From contig CANNZV010000120.1 of the NCBI GenBank assembly GCA_947561585.1, forward strand, positions 434,001-498,000: a DNA stretch of 64,000 nt. Direction: 5' to 3'. Positions 50,266 to 63,734 of the stretch are shown here, in pieces (position 1 is the stretch's first letter; each line of letters starts with the position of its first letter). The stretch is from Caprella mutica. Its lineage: Eukaryota; Arthropoda; Malacostraca; Amphipoda; Caprellidae. Under the pieces are notes generated by a model. That model saw only the letters and a program-made list of their open reading frames with translations, did no database searches and had not been told where the DNA came from. The translations under genes were made by a program, and so were the position numbers.

Positions 50266-50896
50266 TACTTTTTCTAATTGAATTTCATCCAAATGAAATA
50301 ACATTTCATCAAAGTGAAATAACAATTCCTCCAAGTGAAATATCATTTCAGCTGAATAATAATCGAATCAATATGCAATAAAATAAATTTATTACTTGAA
50401 ATTTATTTACATGAAATTTATTTTTAGTTTACTTTTATAATAACCCATTAATTTTAATGGGGTATTAATAGAAAAAGAATTTTTTTTATAAAATATATGA
50501 AATAATGTATCAAAAATAATTACGCAAAAAAATTGATGAAAAATTATGTAAGAATTCTATGTAAATTTTTTCATGTAAATAAAATTTATACATTTTTTTA
50601 TGCAAATAAATTATATGTAAATAAATTTCATGTAAATAAACTTCATGTAAATAAATTTCATGTAAATAAATTTCATGCAAATAAATTTCAAGTAAATAAA
50701 TTTCAAGTAAATAAATTTCATGTTAATAAATTTCGTGTAAATAAATTTCATGTAAATAAACTTTACGTAATAAATATATTTGATTGCATATTGATTATAT
50801 TTTCATTTTGCTGAAATGATATTTCATTTGGAGGAAATACTATTTCAATTTGATGAAATGATATTTCATTTGGAGGAAATTCAATTGGAAAAGGTA
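50266..50896. mobile_element. 631-bp non-autonomous foldback transposon, TA duplication
   Basis: Inverted arms of about 90 bp: TACTTTTTCTAATTGAATTT at the left, and the reverse complement of the right end reads TACCTTTTCCAATTGAATTT. TA flanks each side (50264-50265, 50897-50898), and removal of element plus one TA restores GACTAGTTG of the surrounding tandem repeat. The interior is AT-rich with about 14 copies of GTAAATAAATTTCAT (50560-50775). No transposase frame. Confidence 0.88.
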
Positions 50897-51723
50897 TAGT
50901 TGTAGTAAGAGAAGAAGGGACTGGTTGTAGTACTTCAGAAATAATTCTCAGAGTTTCACTTTACACCGGACTATGCTTTTTAGACATAAAATAGCGGATA
51001 AAAGGTAGCTCGGGTAAGGATGGCACATTATAAATATGGTGTCACAGTGAAGGCGCATGGCTCAGTCCAGACTTATTCTGACTGTGATCAACTACACATT
51101 TAAATTCGAAAAGGAGAATCAGATTACACTAATAGATACGATGGGCAATCAAAGAGCGTGACGCGGAATATTGTTGATGGGCTGTTAGGGGCGCATGGCG
51201 CAATGCGGGCTCATTAGCAGAGGGTGTCGCCTCGAGGGGAGCAGGCAGCTGTGAGGGGAAGGCTATTCTTTGCGCCAGAGGAAGCCTAATCATCAACAGA
51301 TTGGCTTCATTTCGAGGCGAAAAAAAAGCTGATTGAGGCACAGAAAACACCTGAAAAGCGTCAATATTTTCCCGTTGTTACCAAGTCAGACACAGACGGT
51401 GGCAGTGGTGGGAGTTATTCATCACGAAATGAAATGGCATGGTATTGAATATTATATACCGCTTATTTAGTTGTTAACGATGTGGTTAAGCTAGAGGAAC
51501 CATTAACATGTTAAACCGTGACCAATGAAGAAGCGTCAGATCTTTAGTTCCTTTTGGTCAAATTTAAAGAAAATCAAAATAAATTCCTAGATTCACTACA
51601 TTTGCAGTGGGTAAAATGACAATAAAAACTTGTGATCACCCCCCCCCCTATGGGAGCCTTAATTTATGGGGGGGGGGCTGATAGCAAGTCTGATTAGATA
51701 ACTTTGTGACTAACGCATTGGAC
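50897..51723. other. Upstream region
   Basis: No gene. Contains a 10-C run (51639-51648) and a 10-G run (51668-51677) that can pair. Confidence 0.45.
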
Positions 51724-51912
51724 ATGGAGGGGACTGATTGCAACGCACTGGGAGAGATTACAACGCAATGGGAGAGATTACAACGCACTGGGGGAGATTA
51801 CAACTTACTGGGAGAGGTTACAACGCATTGAAGAAAATTGCAACGCATTGGAAGAGATTGCAACGCACTGAAGGAGGGTACAACTTACTGGAGGATGTTA
51901 CAACGCATGTAT
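51724..51912. repeat. 20-bp tandem repeat, about 9 copies
   Basis: Unit like CAACGCACTGGGAGAGATTA, diverged at the right. Confidence 0.9.
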
Positions 51913-52061
51913 TTGACATGGGTTTTTAATACGATTCATCAAAGAGTTTCTTCCATTGAAATAGAATGGTAAGAAATAAGTTGATTATGAGAGAGTATGA
52001 ATGTAACAACACAACGTCACTAACAACGAACATTTCGGCCGTAACGAAATTATTATGGTTT

Positions 52062-52152
52062 GATATGTTAACTCGTTATTTCTTTTGGTATCAATGATAA
52101 CCGCATTCTGCAGGTATCATTGATACCAATTAAAATAACGAGTTAATATGTC
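52062..52152. mobile_element. 91-bp near-perfect hairpin element
   Basis: Arms of about 44 bp (left has TAACTCGTTATTTCTTTTGG then TATCAATGATA; right has TATCATTGATACCAATTAAA then ATAACGAGTTA) with a 3-nt loop. Likely a MITE relic; shares core GGTATCA-x-TGATACC with the 47.8-kb hairpin. Confidence 0.7.
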
Positions 52153-52157
52153 TAAGG

Positions 52158-52326
52158 TGAAGTAATAGTAACTGGTAACTAGGGGTAATAGTAACTGGTA
52201 ACTAGGGGTAATAGTAACTGGTAACTAGGGGTAATAGTAACTGGTAACTAGGGGTAATAGTAACTGGTAACTAGGGGTAATAGTAACTGGTAACTAGGGG
52301 TAATAGTAACTGGTAACTAAGGCTAA
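52158..52326. repeat. 22-bp tandem repeat, about 7-8 copies
   Basis: Unit contains TAATAGTAACTGGTAACTAG; starts 6 bp after the 52062-52152 hairpin. Confidence 0.93.
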
Positions 52327-52456
52327 TAAGTAACTCTCCAGTTAATTCCATCCAATGAAGTACTTGCAGTCATAACAACAGTTATTAGACTTACAGTCAC
52401 TCTAAGTTGTATAATTACACTACAGAACTTAGTGCAACTTACAGCCTTTAAGTTGG

Positions 52457-52625
52457 GGAGCAGTTGGTTAGTAGGTCGGTAAGAGGAAGGGGTCTGTGAG
52501 AGGGAAGGGGTTGGTAAGAGGAAGGGGTCAGTAAGAGGGAAGAGGTTGGTAAGACGGAAATGGTCGGTAAGAGGGAAGGGGTCGGTAAGAGTAAGGGGTC
52601 AGTAAGAGGGAAAGGGTCGGTAATT
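52457..52625. repeat. ~20-bp tandem repeat, about 8 copies
   Basis: Purine-rich GGTCGGTAAGAGGGAAGG with length variation. Confidence 0.85.
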
Positions 52626-55600
52626 AAGTTAATACCCTATATTTCACTTTCTATTTCTTTCTATTTAATTTATATGACAATTTAAGACTTAGCTTCAATT
52701 TCTTTTATAATAAGTTTGAAATAATAATAGATTGTAATAAGTTTTATTTTCTTCTTCAACTTTCGATTAGTATTTGATTTGGAATAAAATACATAATTCA
52801 CTGATAGAATTATAGTGACATGAAGGATATAATAACAATCAGTTTCCTTTAAGTGAAAACTCTATGGAGAAATCACACCAGATTCTGACGCTCGAGTTAC
52901 TGAAATGTAAAGAATTCGAACTTGGATATCTTTTGTTATTTGAATTAACTCATCTATATTTATAAGTGGATTTCGACTGTGCATTCGAACAGCATTCTAA
53001 TGTCTAATAAACAAACACTGAGGTACAATCGAAGAAATATCTAGATAGGCTTAGACGAAATTTATATATGGTACCGAGGAAGATTATATATTTGTAGTGT
53101 AGTTCGAAAATTGAAATGATCTATTTTAGAAAATTTTGTTAGTGTTGAAACACAGAAATATTTCAAATCCTGATTTAGAAATTCTACGTAGGAAAATGTA
53201 GGGACAACATCTGAAGAATCTTCAAAAGGCTCCTTTAATTGACTCCACTGTATTGTTGCAATAAAATACTTCCAACTCTATTCTAGAAGTGATTGATCAA
53301 AGGATGTACGTCTGCCTCTACTTTCTAATGCTTCGATAAGTTAATTACTGAATAATAAAGTTAGTTAAGTGAAGTGGACACACAAGAAGGGACTCTTGTG
53401 ACTCACACCTCAATATAATGTGTATAGAAAGGATTCACAGTTTAAAGCCTCTTCCAATGTATAAATTAAATAAGTTATCGACTAGCAGCCAAGCAAATAA
53501 GCAGCTAAATCTAGCCAAGTGTTGGCTAACATAAACACAATGTCTGCTCCGAGAGACAATAGCAGCCTATTTTCCTCTAGAAATCAGATTGCAAATAACT
53601 TGGGATATATTGCCTGGGGAAGGAATGAAGCGCGGCAACTTACTCCGCCAAAACATCCCTACGCCCATAAAAGAAATCCCGGCCACGGTTAAAGCACTCC
53701 TAAGTCTGGCGAGGGGTTGGGAGGGCAAATCCGGTCGGGACAGAGGAAACTACATCAAAGGATATCGGGCACAGGACAAATGCCATGGAGGGGAGGATGT
53801 GAAATCAAGTGTATCCTAGTGAGCTTATCCTGAGATATATGGCGGGGATTTTGTTATTTGGGAAACAGCAAATTGGCACTAGATTTTACTGCAGTTCTCC
53901 TTTAGATAGCGAGAATAACATCTACTAGGTAATCAAAAGACACTTCATGGGATAGAGCTATAGTCTATTGCAACAAATGATGAAATGGAGAGAAAAGAGG
54001 CAATGGATGAAGTCAATTTAACCAATTAGTCAACTTTCTATTAGTAATAGCATCATTTCGAAATAGGCCTAACAGCAAGCATAGTTCATTTTGTTTGAAT
54101 AATTCGTCATTCAATAAATACTAGCGCAGTAACACGGCAGTTGCGCTGCCCTGAAGTTAATTTGAACTCCCTTCTTTTTCGAACTCGCCATTGCTACAAT
54201 AAATTGTTAGTGTTTATAACAATTTGCAGGAAGATTGTCTGTGTTTGTGTTGTTGAAGATGTTCGAAACTTAGAGCTCCATTCATCTGGCAAAATTATTT
54301 CTGCTCTGTTTTATTTCGGGGAAAGTTTTGGAGATAAAGCTGAAAGAATGAACAAATAAATCGGCACAGGGGATTTAAGTTGTTCACTATAAACAGAAAA
54401 GTAGTGCGTGTGTGGTTAAAATGTTTGGTAGAATAAATATAGCAAGGTAATTGCAATGATTATAATAGAACAATACCGTATCATTAGAAACTGGGTGGTT
54501 TTCAAGTCGTCGAGCAAATTCCCTATTATCGTTTCTAACAATAGTGTTCCTGATTGCCGAACAATGACCTCTGCCAACAAAACTGTAATTTCTGCCGATG
54601 GGATAAATGCGACAAAGGAAAGTTCTCCGGGAAGGATTTGGAAATTAAATAAAAACTAAAGAAAAAAAGATGAAAATTTTACCAAACGTCACTCTAAGTT
54701 GATAATTCGATAACTATATTCAGATTATCAAGAAAAATATAGAAACAATTGGTAATTGGATGTAAAATGAGTTGAACATGTTTTGGTTGTTTCATTTGGA
54801 GTTAAAAAAGAAAATGTTTTGACCACCAACGAATTTATTTTGGAGTTATTGAAGTTTCTTCTTTTTCTTTTTAAGTTAGACATCTAGATTAATGTCTTAG
54901 TATTATATCTTAGTTTTATATCTTAGTTTTATATCTTAGTATTATATCTTACTTTAACATATTATCTTTGTTACTTTCGCTCATCAACTTTTCTCTTAGT
55001 TTTTATTACATTAAAAAGATTAAAGTAATGAAAGTTCTCTCAATTATTTTCCGTCCAAATAAATAATCAACTGGAGAAAATGACTCTACAAACTAAAGTA
55101 ATTATTGGAGTCACTAGAAAAGTCATAGGTTGGTATTAGCCACTTTCTAGTCCTAGAATTATAAACAAATGGAAATATATTAATTGACTACATTAACAAT
55201 TGCATCCGCTCATTACTAAAATTTCTAATTAATGTTCAAAATGAATTTGATTCCCAAGCCTAAAAATTAACATTCTATATTAGATGTATAACAATAAATT
55301 AAAGGACTAGAGTGAATTTCATTTCCCAATATATATTTCAATTGTTTTATTATAAATAGGTTTAAGGGATTTATATTTCTAAGCAGCATCTGACTAATTC
55401 AATTAGTTATCCAGTTCACAATTATAACAATAGAAACTATTTTAATGCAACTTCCACCTTTCAAAAACTAACCTTTTGTCATAGATCTTTAATTGTCGCA
55501 TAATGGACCAAGGCTCTGGAACTCAATACCCTGTCAATGAGGAACTCCACCTCTATCAATACCTTTAAAAGAAGCTATAAGATTCATTTGATTAATTATT

Positions 55601-55799
55601 ATCAGAATGATAATTGATCTATTACCCCTGAATTGGAAGCTGTATTTTCCACTTGGGCTTTTGTTATGATTTTTTAATTTTCTTTTATTTAATCTTAACT
55701 AACAAGGAATTCCTTCATAAAGAAATGATTTTATATATATATCTTCCATGCTTATTTCTGTAAAATATATTCAGATGTTATATTATTTCAAGGAAGATT
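52626..55799. other. Upstream region without recognised features
   Basis: About 3.2 kb of AT-rich sequence. Short plus-strand frames at 53589-53819, 54141-54359 and 54456-54659 show no motif I recognise. A few ATCTTAGTTTTAT repeats at 54890-54955. Confidence 0.5.
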
Positions 55800-56540
55800 A
55801 ATATTGTTTTCTTTTCCCCAATATCTATTTACATTGTTAGATATTGTTTTCTTTTCCCCAATATCTATTTACATTGTTAGATATTGTTTTCTTTTCCCCA
55901 ATATCTATTTACATTGTTAGATATTGTTTTCTTTTCCCCAATATCTATTTACATTGTTAGATATTGTTTCCTTTTCCCCAATATCTATTTACATTGTTAG
56001 ATATTGTTTTCTTTTCCCCAATATCTATTAACATTGTTAGATATTGTTTCCTTTTCCCCAATATCTATTAACATTGTTAGATATTGTTTCCTTTTCCCCA
56101 ATATATATTTACATTGTTAGATATTGTTTTCTTTTCCCCAATATCTATTTACATTGTTAGATATTGTTTTCTTTTCCCCAATATATATTTACATTGTTAG
56201 ATATTGTTTTCTTTTCCCCAATATCTATTTACATTGTTAGATATTGTTCTCTTTTCCCCAATATATATTTACATTGTTAGATATTGTTTTCTTTTCCCCA
56301 ATATCTATTTACATTGTTAGATATTGTTTCCTTTTCCCCAATATCTATTTACATTGTTAGATATTGTTTCCTTTTCCCCAATATCTATTTACATTGTTAG
56401 ATATTGTTTCCTTTTCCCCAATATCTATTTACATTGTTAGATATTGTTTTCTTTTCCCCAATATATATATACATTGTTAGATATTGTTTTCTTTTTCCCA
56501 ATTGATAGATATTGTTTCCCTTTTCCCAATATCTATTAGA
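55800..56540. repeat. 40-bp minisatellite, about 18 copies
   Basis: Unit contains TTTTCTTTTCCCCAATATCT and ATTTACATTGTTAGATATTG. Copies are almost identical, with T/C and C/A variants. Confidence 0.96.
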
Positions 56541-57984
56541 TATTGTTTCTTTCAATTATGGCCTTTGTTCAAGCAGTTAAGTCACGTATTGGTTTAAGTT
56601 CTGCGGCGATAAGGAGTTGATTGCAACGCGCCACCTCCACACCAACGACACAGAGGGCACCCATACAAATATAAACTTTGTTAATTAACTAACAGAAAAT
56701 ATTCAGCCAAAGAATTTCACACAGCGAGACATGATTCTAATCAAAACACTTGGAAAATACAACGGGCACTCGTAGAGCGCATACCTTCGTCGCAGCTTTT
56801 AAATACTTTGGGAGTTATAAATGACCTTGACCTTTGACTTGATCGCTCCCAAAATATAACCAAATGGTTAGTGGATAATGACCAAAAGTACCACCAAATT
56901 TCAGTCAATTTGGTTGAAAAAATTTTGATTTATGCGAATAACAAGATTACCAATAATAAGTATACAAATATTGCCGATTAAAACATTACCTTCAGCAATT
57001 TTGCGAAGATAAATATAGATCATTCAATTCAACCAATAAGTGCAATGTTTGGATTTACATATAAAATGAAAGCATTAAATATGACTTTTTCTATGACTGG
57101 CCTAATTCAACTAGCATCTCTATTAGCATCTGAAGAAAAATAATACTTTTTTAAATATGATGGCTATAATTTTCAAATGAAATAAAGAAAGAGTTCTTAC
57201 CTCTGCTTCAGAGAAAAATATATTAAAGTTATCAAAGGAAAAAATGACCGAATGAATAAGTACTCCACACCCGGGGGATATCATGGAACATGTCCCCCCA
57301 TTGGCTATAATCCCCCTAATGAGAAGAAAATACTAAACACTGAATAAATAAGAAGAACATCTCATTGGTGGAAAATATATCAATGGACTTTTCTTTCAGG
57401 GAAATATATTAGTGATGACTTCTCCTTACTGTTAACAATTCCTGAGACGTTTCCTCCGGGGGGAAATATTCCCCTAGGCTTTTCCCCCAGGTTTCCCCCT
57501 AACAACTATAGTCTGTAAGGCGAGTGTTACATAATTAAATTTGATGTCATTTACATACACAACTGTTAGTGTTGGAGTGTCTTAACTCCTCTTCAACTCA
57601 AATAAACAATCTAATTACATTGATAGAGTACAGCTAATGTAACGACACTAAACAGACACTAATGCACATGCAAACATAACGATGATATTACAATAGAAAG
57701 TAGTGTCCATTTTAACCATGTGAAACAGGGAATAAATTTCAGGTTTGTTACAATTTGACTTACATATAAAACTGAGTATTTAAATCACTATAAAAGTTAC
57801 ATAATTGAAGTGAATAAATAAATAAGCAATGAAATGATATTTATAACATTACTTTAATAAAGTAGAAGAAACAGTATTGGAATGGAAGAAAAAATAGAAG
57901 AAAGTTTACGGACAATAATTGTAAGACATTAGACTATTTTGCCTTAGTTTCTATTCATTTTAATATGAGTTTCTATAAGATGCA
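56541..57984. other. Region with dispersed repeat
   Basis: No gene. Contains the putative dispersed repeat at 56755-56950 and several CCCC/GGGG blocks at 57270-57500. Confidence 0.45.
56755..56950 (-). mobile_element. Probable dispersed retroelement fragment
   Basis: Read on the minus strand it holds TTTGGTGGTACTTTTGGTCA, AAGGTCAAGGTCATTTATAA and GAAGGTATGCGCTCTACGAG. The last resembles the 3' tail wording of dispersed repeats I know from many invertebrate genomes. Family assignment is from memory and uncertain. Confidence 0.4.
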
Positions 57985-60900
57985 ATAGCGAGCCTGCTAT
58001 TTATTATAGTGCAATAGCATGAGCCTGCTATTTATTATAGTGCAATAGCATGAGCCTGCTATTTATTATAGTGCAATAGCATGAGCCTGCTATTTATTAT
58101 AGTGCAATAGCATCACCCTGCTATTTATTATAGTGAAATAGCATCACCCTGCTATTTATTATAGTGCAATAGCATCACCCTGCTATTTATTATAGTGCAA
58201 TAGCGATCCTGCTATTTATTATAGTGCAATGGCATGACCCTGCTATTTATTATAGTGAAATAGCATCACCCTGCTATTTATTATAGTGCAATAGCGATCC
58301 TGCTATTTATTATAGTGCAATGGCATGACCCTGCTATTTATTATAGTGCAATAGCATGACCCTGCTATTTATTATAGTGCAATAGCATGAGCCTGCTATT
58401 TATTATAGTGCAATAGCAAGACCCTGCTACTTATTATAGTGCAATAGCAAGACCCTGCTATTTATTATAGTGCAATAGCATCACCCTGCTATTTATTATA
58501 GTGCAATAGCGATCCTGCTATTTATTATAGTGCAATAGCATCACCCTGCTATTTATTATAGTGCAATAGCATGACCCTGCTATTTATTATAGTGCAATAG
58601 CATCACCCTGCTATTTATTATAGTGAAATAGCATCACCCTGCTATTTATTATAGTGCAATAGCATCACCCTGCTATTTATTATAGTGCAATAGCGATCCT
58701 GCTATTTATTATAGTGCAATAGCATCACCCTGCTATTTATTATAGTGCAATAGCATGAGCCTGCTATTTATTATAGTGCAATAGCATCACCCTGCTATTT
58801 ATTATAGTGCAATAGCATGAGCCTGCTATTTATTATAGTGCAATAGCATCACCCTGCTATTTATTATAGTGAAATAGCATCACCCTGCTATTTATTATAG
58901 TGCAATAGCATCACCCTGCTATTTATTATAGTGCAATAGCGATCCTGCTATTTATTATAGTGCAATGGCATGACCCTGCTATTTATTATAGTGAAATAGC
59001 ATCACCCTGCTATTTATTATAGTGCAATAGCATCACCCTGCTATTTATTATAGTGAAATAGCATCACCCTGCTATTTATTATAGTGCAATAGCATCACCC
59101 TGCTATTTATTATAGTGCAATAGCGATCCTGCTATTTATTATAGTGCAATGGCATGACCCTGCTATTTATTATAGTGAAATAGCATCACCCTGCTATTTA
59201 TTATAGTGCAATAGCGATCCTGCTATTTATTATAGTGCAATGGCATGACCCTGCTATTTATTATAGTGCAATAGCATGACCCTGCTATTTATTATAGTGC
59301 AATAGCATGAGCCTGCTATTTATTATAGTGCAATAGCAAGACCCTGCTACTTATTATAGTGCAATAGCAAGACCCTGCTATTTATTATAGTGCAATGGCA
59401 TGACCCTGCTATTTATTATAGTGCAATGGCATGACCCTGCTATTTATTATAGTGGAATGGCATGACCCTGCTATTTATTATAGTGCAATAGCATGACCCT
59501 GCTATTCATTATAGTGCAATAGCATGACCCTGCTATTTATTATAGTGCAATAGCAAGACCCTGCTATTTATTATAGTGCAATGGCATGACCCTGCTATTT
59601 ATTATAGTGCAATGGCATGACCCTGCTACTTATTATAGTGCAATAGCAAGACCCTGCTACTTATTATAGTGCAATGGCATGACCCTGCTATTTATTATAG
59701 TGCAATGGCATGACCCTGCTATTTATTATAGTGCAATGGCATGACCCTGCTATTTATTATAGTGCAATAGCATGACCCTGCTACTTATTATAGTGCAATA
59801 GCAAGACCCTGCTACTTATTATAGTGCAATGGCATGACCCTGCTATTTATTATAGTGCAATGGCATGACCCTGCTATTTATTATAGTGCAATAGCATGAC
59901 CCTGCTACTTATTATAGTGCAATAGCAAGACCCTGCTATTTATTATAGTGCAATGGCATGACCCTGCTATTTATTATAGTGCAATGGCATGACCCTGCTA
60001 TTTATTATAGTGCAATAGCATGACCCTGCTACTTATTATAGTGCAATAGCAAGACCCTGCTATTTATTATAGTGCAATAGCATGAGCCTGCTATTTATTA
60101 TAGTGCAATAGCATGAGCCTGCTATATATTATAGTGCAATAGCATAACCCTGCTATTTATTATAGTGCAATAGCATGACCCTGCTATTTATTATAGTGCA
60201 ATAGCATGACCCTGCTATTTATTATAGTGCAATAGCATAACCCTGCTATTCATTATAGTGCAATAGCATGACCCTGCTATTTATTATAGTGCAATAGCAT
60301 GAGCCTGCTATTCATTATAGTGCAATAGCATGAGCCTGCTATTTATTATAGTGCAATAGCATGAGCCTGCTATTTATTATAGTGCAATAGCATGAGCCTG
60401 CTATTTATTATAGTGCAATAGCATGAGCCTGCTATTTATTATAGTGCAATAGCATGACCCTGCTATTTATTATAGTGCAATAGCATGAGCCTGCTATATA
60501 TTATAGTGCAATAGCATGAGCCTGCTATATATTATAGTGCAATAGCATGAGCCTGCTATTTATTATAGTGCAATAACATGAGCCTGCTATTTATTATAGT
60601 GCAATAGCATGAGCCTGCTATTTATTATAGTGCAATAGCATGAGCCTGCTATTTATTATAGTGCAATAGCATGAGCTTGCTATTTATTATAATGCAATAG
60701 CATGAGCCTGCAATTTATTATAGTGCAATAGCATGAGCCTGCTATTTATTATAGTGCAATGGCATGACCCTGCTATTTATTATAGTGCAATAGCATGAGC
60801 CTGCTATTTATTATAGTGCAATAGCATGAGCCTGCTATTTATTATAGTGCAATAGCATGAGCCTGCTATTTATTATAGTGCAATAGCATGAGCCTGCTAT

Positions 60901-62436
60901 TTATTATAGTGCAATAGCATGACCCTGCTATTTATTATAGTGCAATAGCATGAGCCTGCTATTTATCATAGTGCAATAGCATGAGCTTGCTATTTATTAT
61001 AATGCAATAGCATGAGCCTGCTATTTATTATAATGCAATAGCATGAGCCTGCTATTTATTATAGTGCAATAGCATGAGCCTGCTATTTATTATAGTGCAA
61101 TAGCATGAGCCTGCTATTTATTATAGTGCAATAGCATGAGCCTGCTATTTATTATAGTGCAATAGCATGACCCTGCAATTTATTATAGTGCAATAGCATG
61201 AGCCTGCTATTTATCATAGTGCAATAGCATGAGCTTGCTATTTATTATAATGCAATAGCATGAGCCTGCTATTTATTATAGTGCAATAGCATGAGCCTGC
61301 TATTTATTATAGTGCAATAGCATGAGCCTGCTATTTATTATAGTGCAATAGCATGAGCCTGCTATTTATTATAGTGCAATAGCATGAGCCTGCTATTTAT
61401 TATAGTTCAATAGCATGACCCTGCTATTTATTATAGTGCAATAGCATGACCCTGCTATTTATTATAGTGCAATAGCATGACCCTGCTATTTATTATAGTG
61501 CAATAGCATGAGCCTGCTATTTATTATAGTGCAATAGCATGAGCCTGCTATTTATTATAGTGCAATAGCATGAGCCTGCTATTTATTATAGTGCAATAGC
61601 ATGAGCCTGCTATTTATTATAGTGCAATAGCATGAGCCTGCTATTCATTATAGTGCAATAGCATGAGCCTGCTATTTATTATAGTGCAATAGCATGAGCC
61701 TGCTATTTATTATAGTGCAATAGCATGAGCCTGCTATTTATTATAGTGCAATAGCATGAGCCTGCTATTTATTATAGTGCAATAGCATGAGCCTGCTATT
61801 TATTATAGTGCAATAGCATGAGCCTGCTATTTATTATAGTGCAATAGCATGAGCCTGCTATTTATTATAGTGCAATAGCATGAGCCTGCTATATATTATA
61901 GTTCAATAGCATGACCCTGCTATTTATTATAGTGCAATAGCATGAGCCTGCTATATATTATAGTGCAATAGCATGAGCCTGCTATTTATTATTGTGCAAT
62001 AGCATGAGCCTGCTATTTATTATAGTGCAATAGCATGAGCCTGCTATATATTATAGTTCAATAGCATGACCCTGCTATTTATTATAGTGCAATAGCATGA
62101 GCCTGCTATTTATTATAGTGCAATAGCATGAGCCTGCTATTTATTATAGTGCAATAGCATGAGCCTGCTATTTATTATAGTGCAATAGCATGAGCCTGCT
62201 ATTTATTATAGTGCAATAGCATGAGCCTGCTATTTATTATAGTGCAATAGCATGAGCCTGCTATTTATTATAGTGCAATAGCATGAGCCTGCTATTTATT
62301 ATAGTGCAATAGCATGAGCCTGCTATTTATTATAGTGCAATAGCATGAGCCTGCTATTTATTATAGTGCAATAGCATGAGCCTGCTATATATTATAGTTC
62401 AATAGCATGACCCTGCTATTTATTATAGTGCAATAG
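57985..62436. repeat. 31-bp minisatellite of hairpin units, about 143 copies
   Basis: Unit contains AATAGCATGAGCCTGCTATT (a perfect 7-bp inverted repeat, AATAGCA / TGCTATT) followed by TATTATAGTGC. Left part is rich in CATCACC, GATCC (29-bp unit) and GCATGACC variants arranged in repeated blocks; right part is mostly CATGAGCC. Largest array in the window. Confidence 0.97.
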
Positions 62437-62619
62437 CAGTTATATCAGCAGGTAGCAGCCTAAGCTCTCTCTGCAATCAGCCTCAGTGAGCAAACATACA
62501 AAGTGAGTGTGGAATTTGAGAGGTGGTGACATTAGGGAGGGTAATACTGTACACCTACAATAAACCAAATGGTAATGAAACAACGGGGGGAAAGCCCAGG
62601 GGAATGAGCCTACAGTAGG

Positions 62620-62795
62620 TGGCATGAATCTAACGAGAAATGCCTACTGTAGGTGCCATGTCGTTGACGAGCACTGCCTACTGTAGGTGCCATGTCGTTG
62701 ATGAACACCGCCTACTGTAGGAGGCAAGGCCTTAACGAGCACTGCCAACTGTAGGTGGTATGACCTATACGACACGGCCTACTGTAGGAGACATG
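62620..62795. repeat. ~34-bp tandem repeat, about 5 copies
   Basis: Unit contains GCCTACTGTAGGTGCCATG; TACTGTAGGT is partly palindromic (CCTACTGTAGG). Confidence 0.85.
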
Positions 62796-63111
62796 GCCTT
62801 GCGATTTGATGGAACTTAAATTTTCGGCCAGACCTGTGATCTGCTTATGACGTTTTTCCTTCTCTTTCAAAGGATGTCATTACTTTTGAGACAGTACATC
62901 TTGCAACGCAAACCAATCAGGCAGTTTCTAATACACCAGCGACTGTCATAAAAGCACCAACAATTTGGCTTCTTTGAAAGTAAGAGAAGCTGTCATTTCT
63001 AATTGATCATAAACAATTTCTGTAAAACAGATATTTTGATTGTCTATAATTCGTCCAAAGATTATAATGCCCAAATATTAGCTGTTTCATTCCCTATATG
63101 TTGATTTGGAG
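62796..63111. other. Unique sequence
   Basis: Nothing recognised. Confidence 0.5.
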
Positions 63112-63530
63112 CACCGTTGGGCCAAAAAAATTGGGCCCGTAGCCAATTGAGCCCGCCGACAATGAGCCCAGGACTAAAATTCTTTAAAAAAAATTGACAC
63201 CAGGACAATAATTGAGCCCATAACAAATTGGGGAAGCAATCACAATAAAGAAAAGTTATTTTGTTATTACAATAGAAATGCTCTTCATTTAAGTTATTAC
63301 AGTAGACTATGATAAAAATACGTAAATAATATGCAAATTTTACTAAATGATGTATTAGATTTTCCCTTCGTAAAAAGGAAAATACGTAACATAGTATTCA
63401 ACTTTTACTTAATGCTTTATTAATGTTTATTCTTTGGTATCTGCGTATTATTCATCTTGGGTTCAATTGTCATCGGGCTCAATTGTCAGGACCAATTGTA
63501 TTGGGACCAACTGTCAGAGCTCAAGACAAT
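63112..63530. mobile_element. Foldback element with GACAATTGAGCCC motifs in both arms
   Basis: Left arm has CCAATTGAGCCC, GACAATGAGCCC and ATTGAGCCC (63143-63219); right arm has the inverse GGGTTCAATTGTC and GGGCTCAATTGTC (63459-63487). The interior has two direct copies of an AAATACGTAA...TTTTACT block. No coding frame. Confidence 0.55.
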
Positions 63531-63734
63531 AGTTTAAGATAGAGGGCATATTGTTATAGACAGAGGGTCTATTGTTTTTCTTCACAGAGAGAGGCTCATC
63601 CTTACAATAGGATTATCTCTCTCTGAATATAGGATATATGGAGTGTATTCCATAGGAATCGATTGGAAGGGTATCTGTTAGCAGATTGAGGGAAAAAGAG
63701 AGTAAGGAGTTTGCTGGTAAGGGATTATAGGTAG

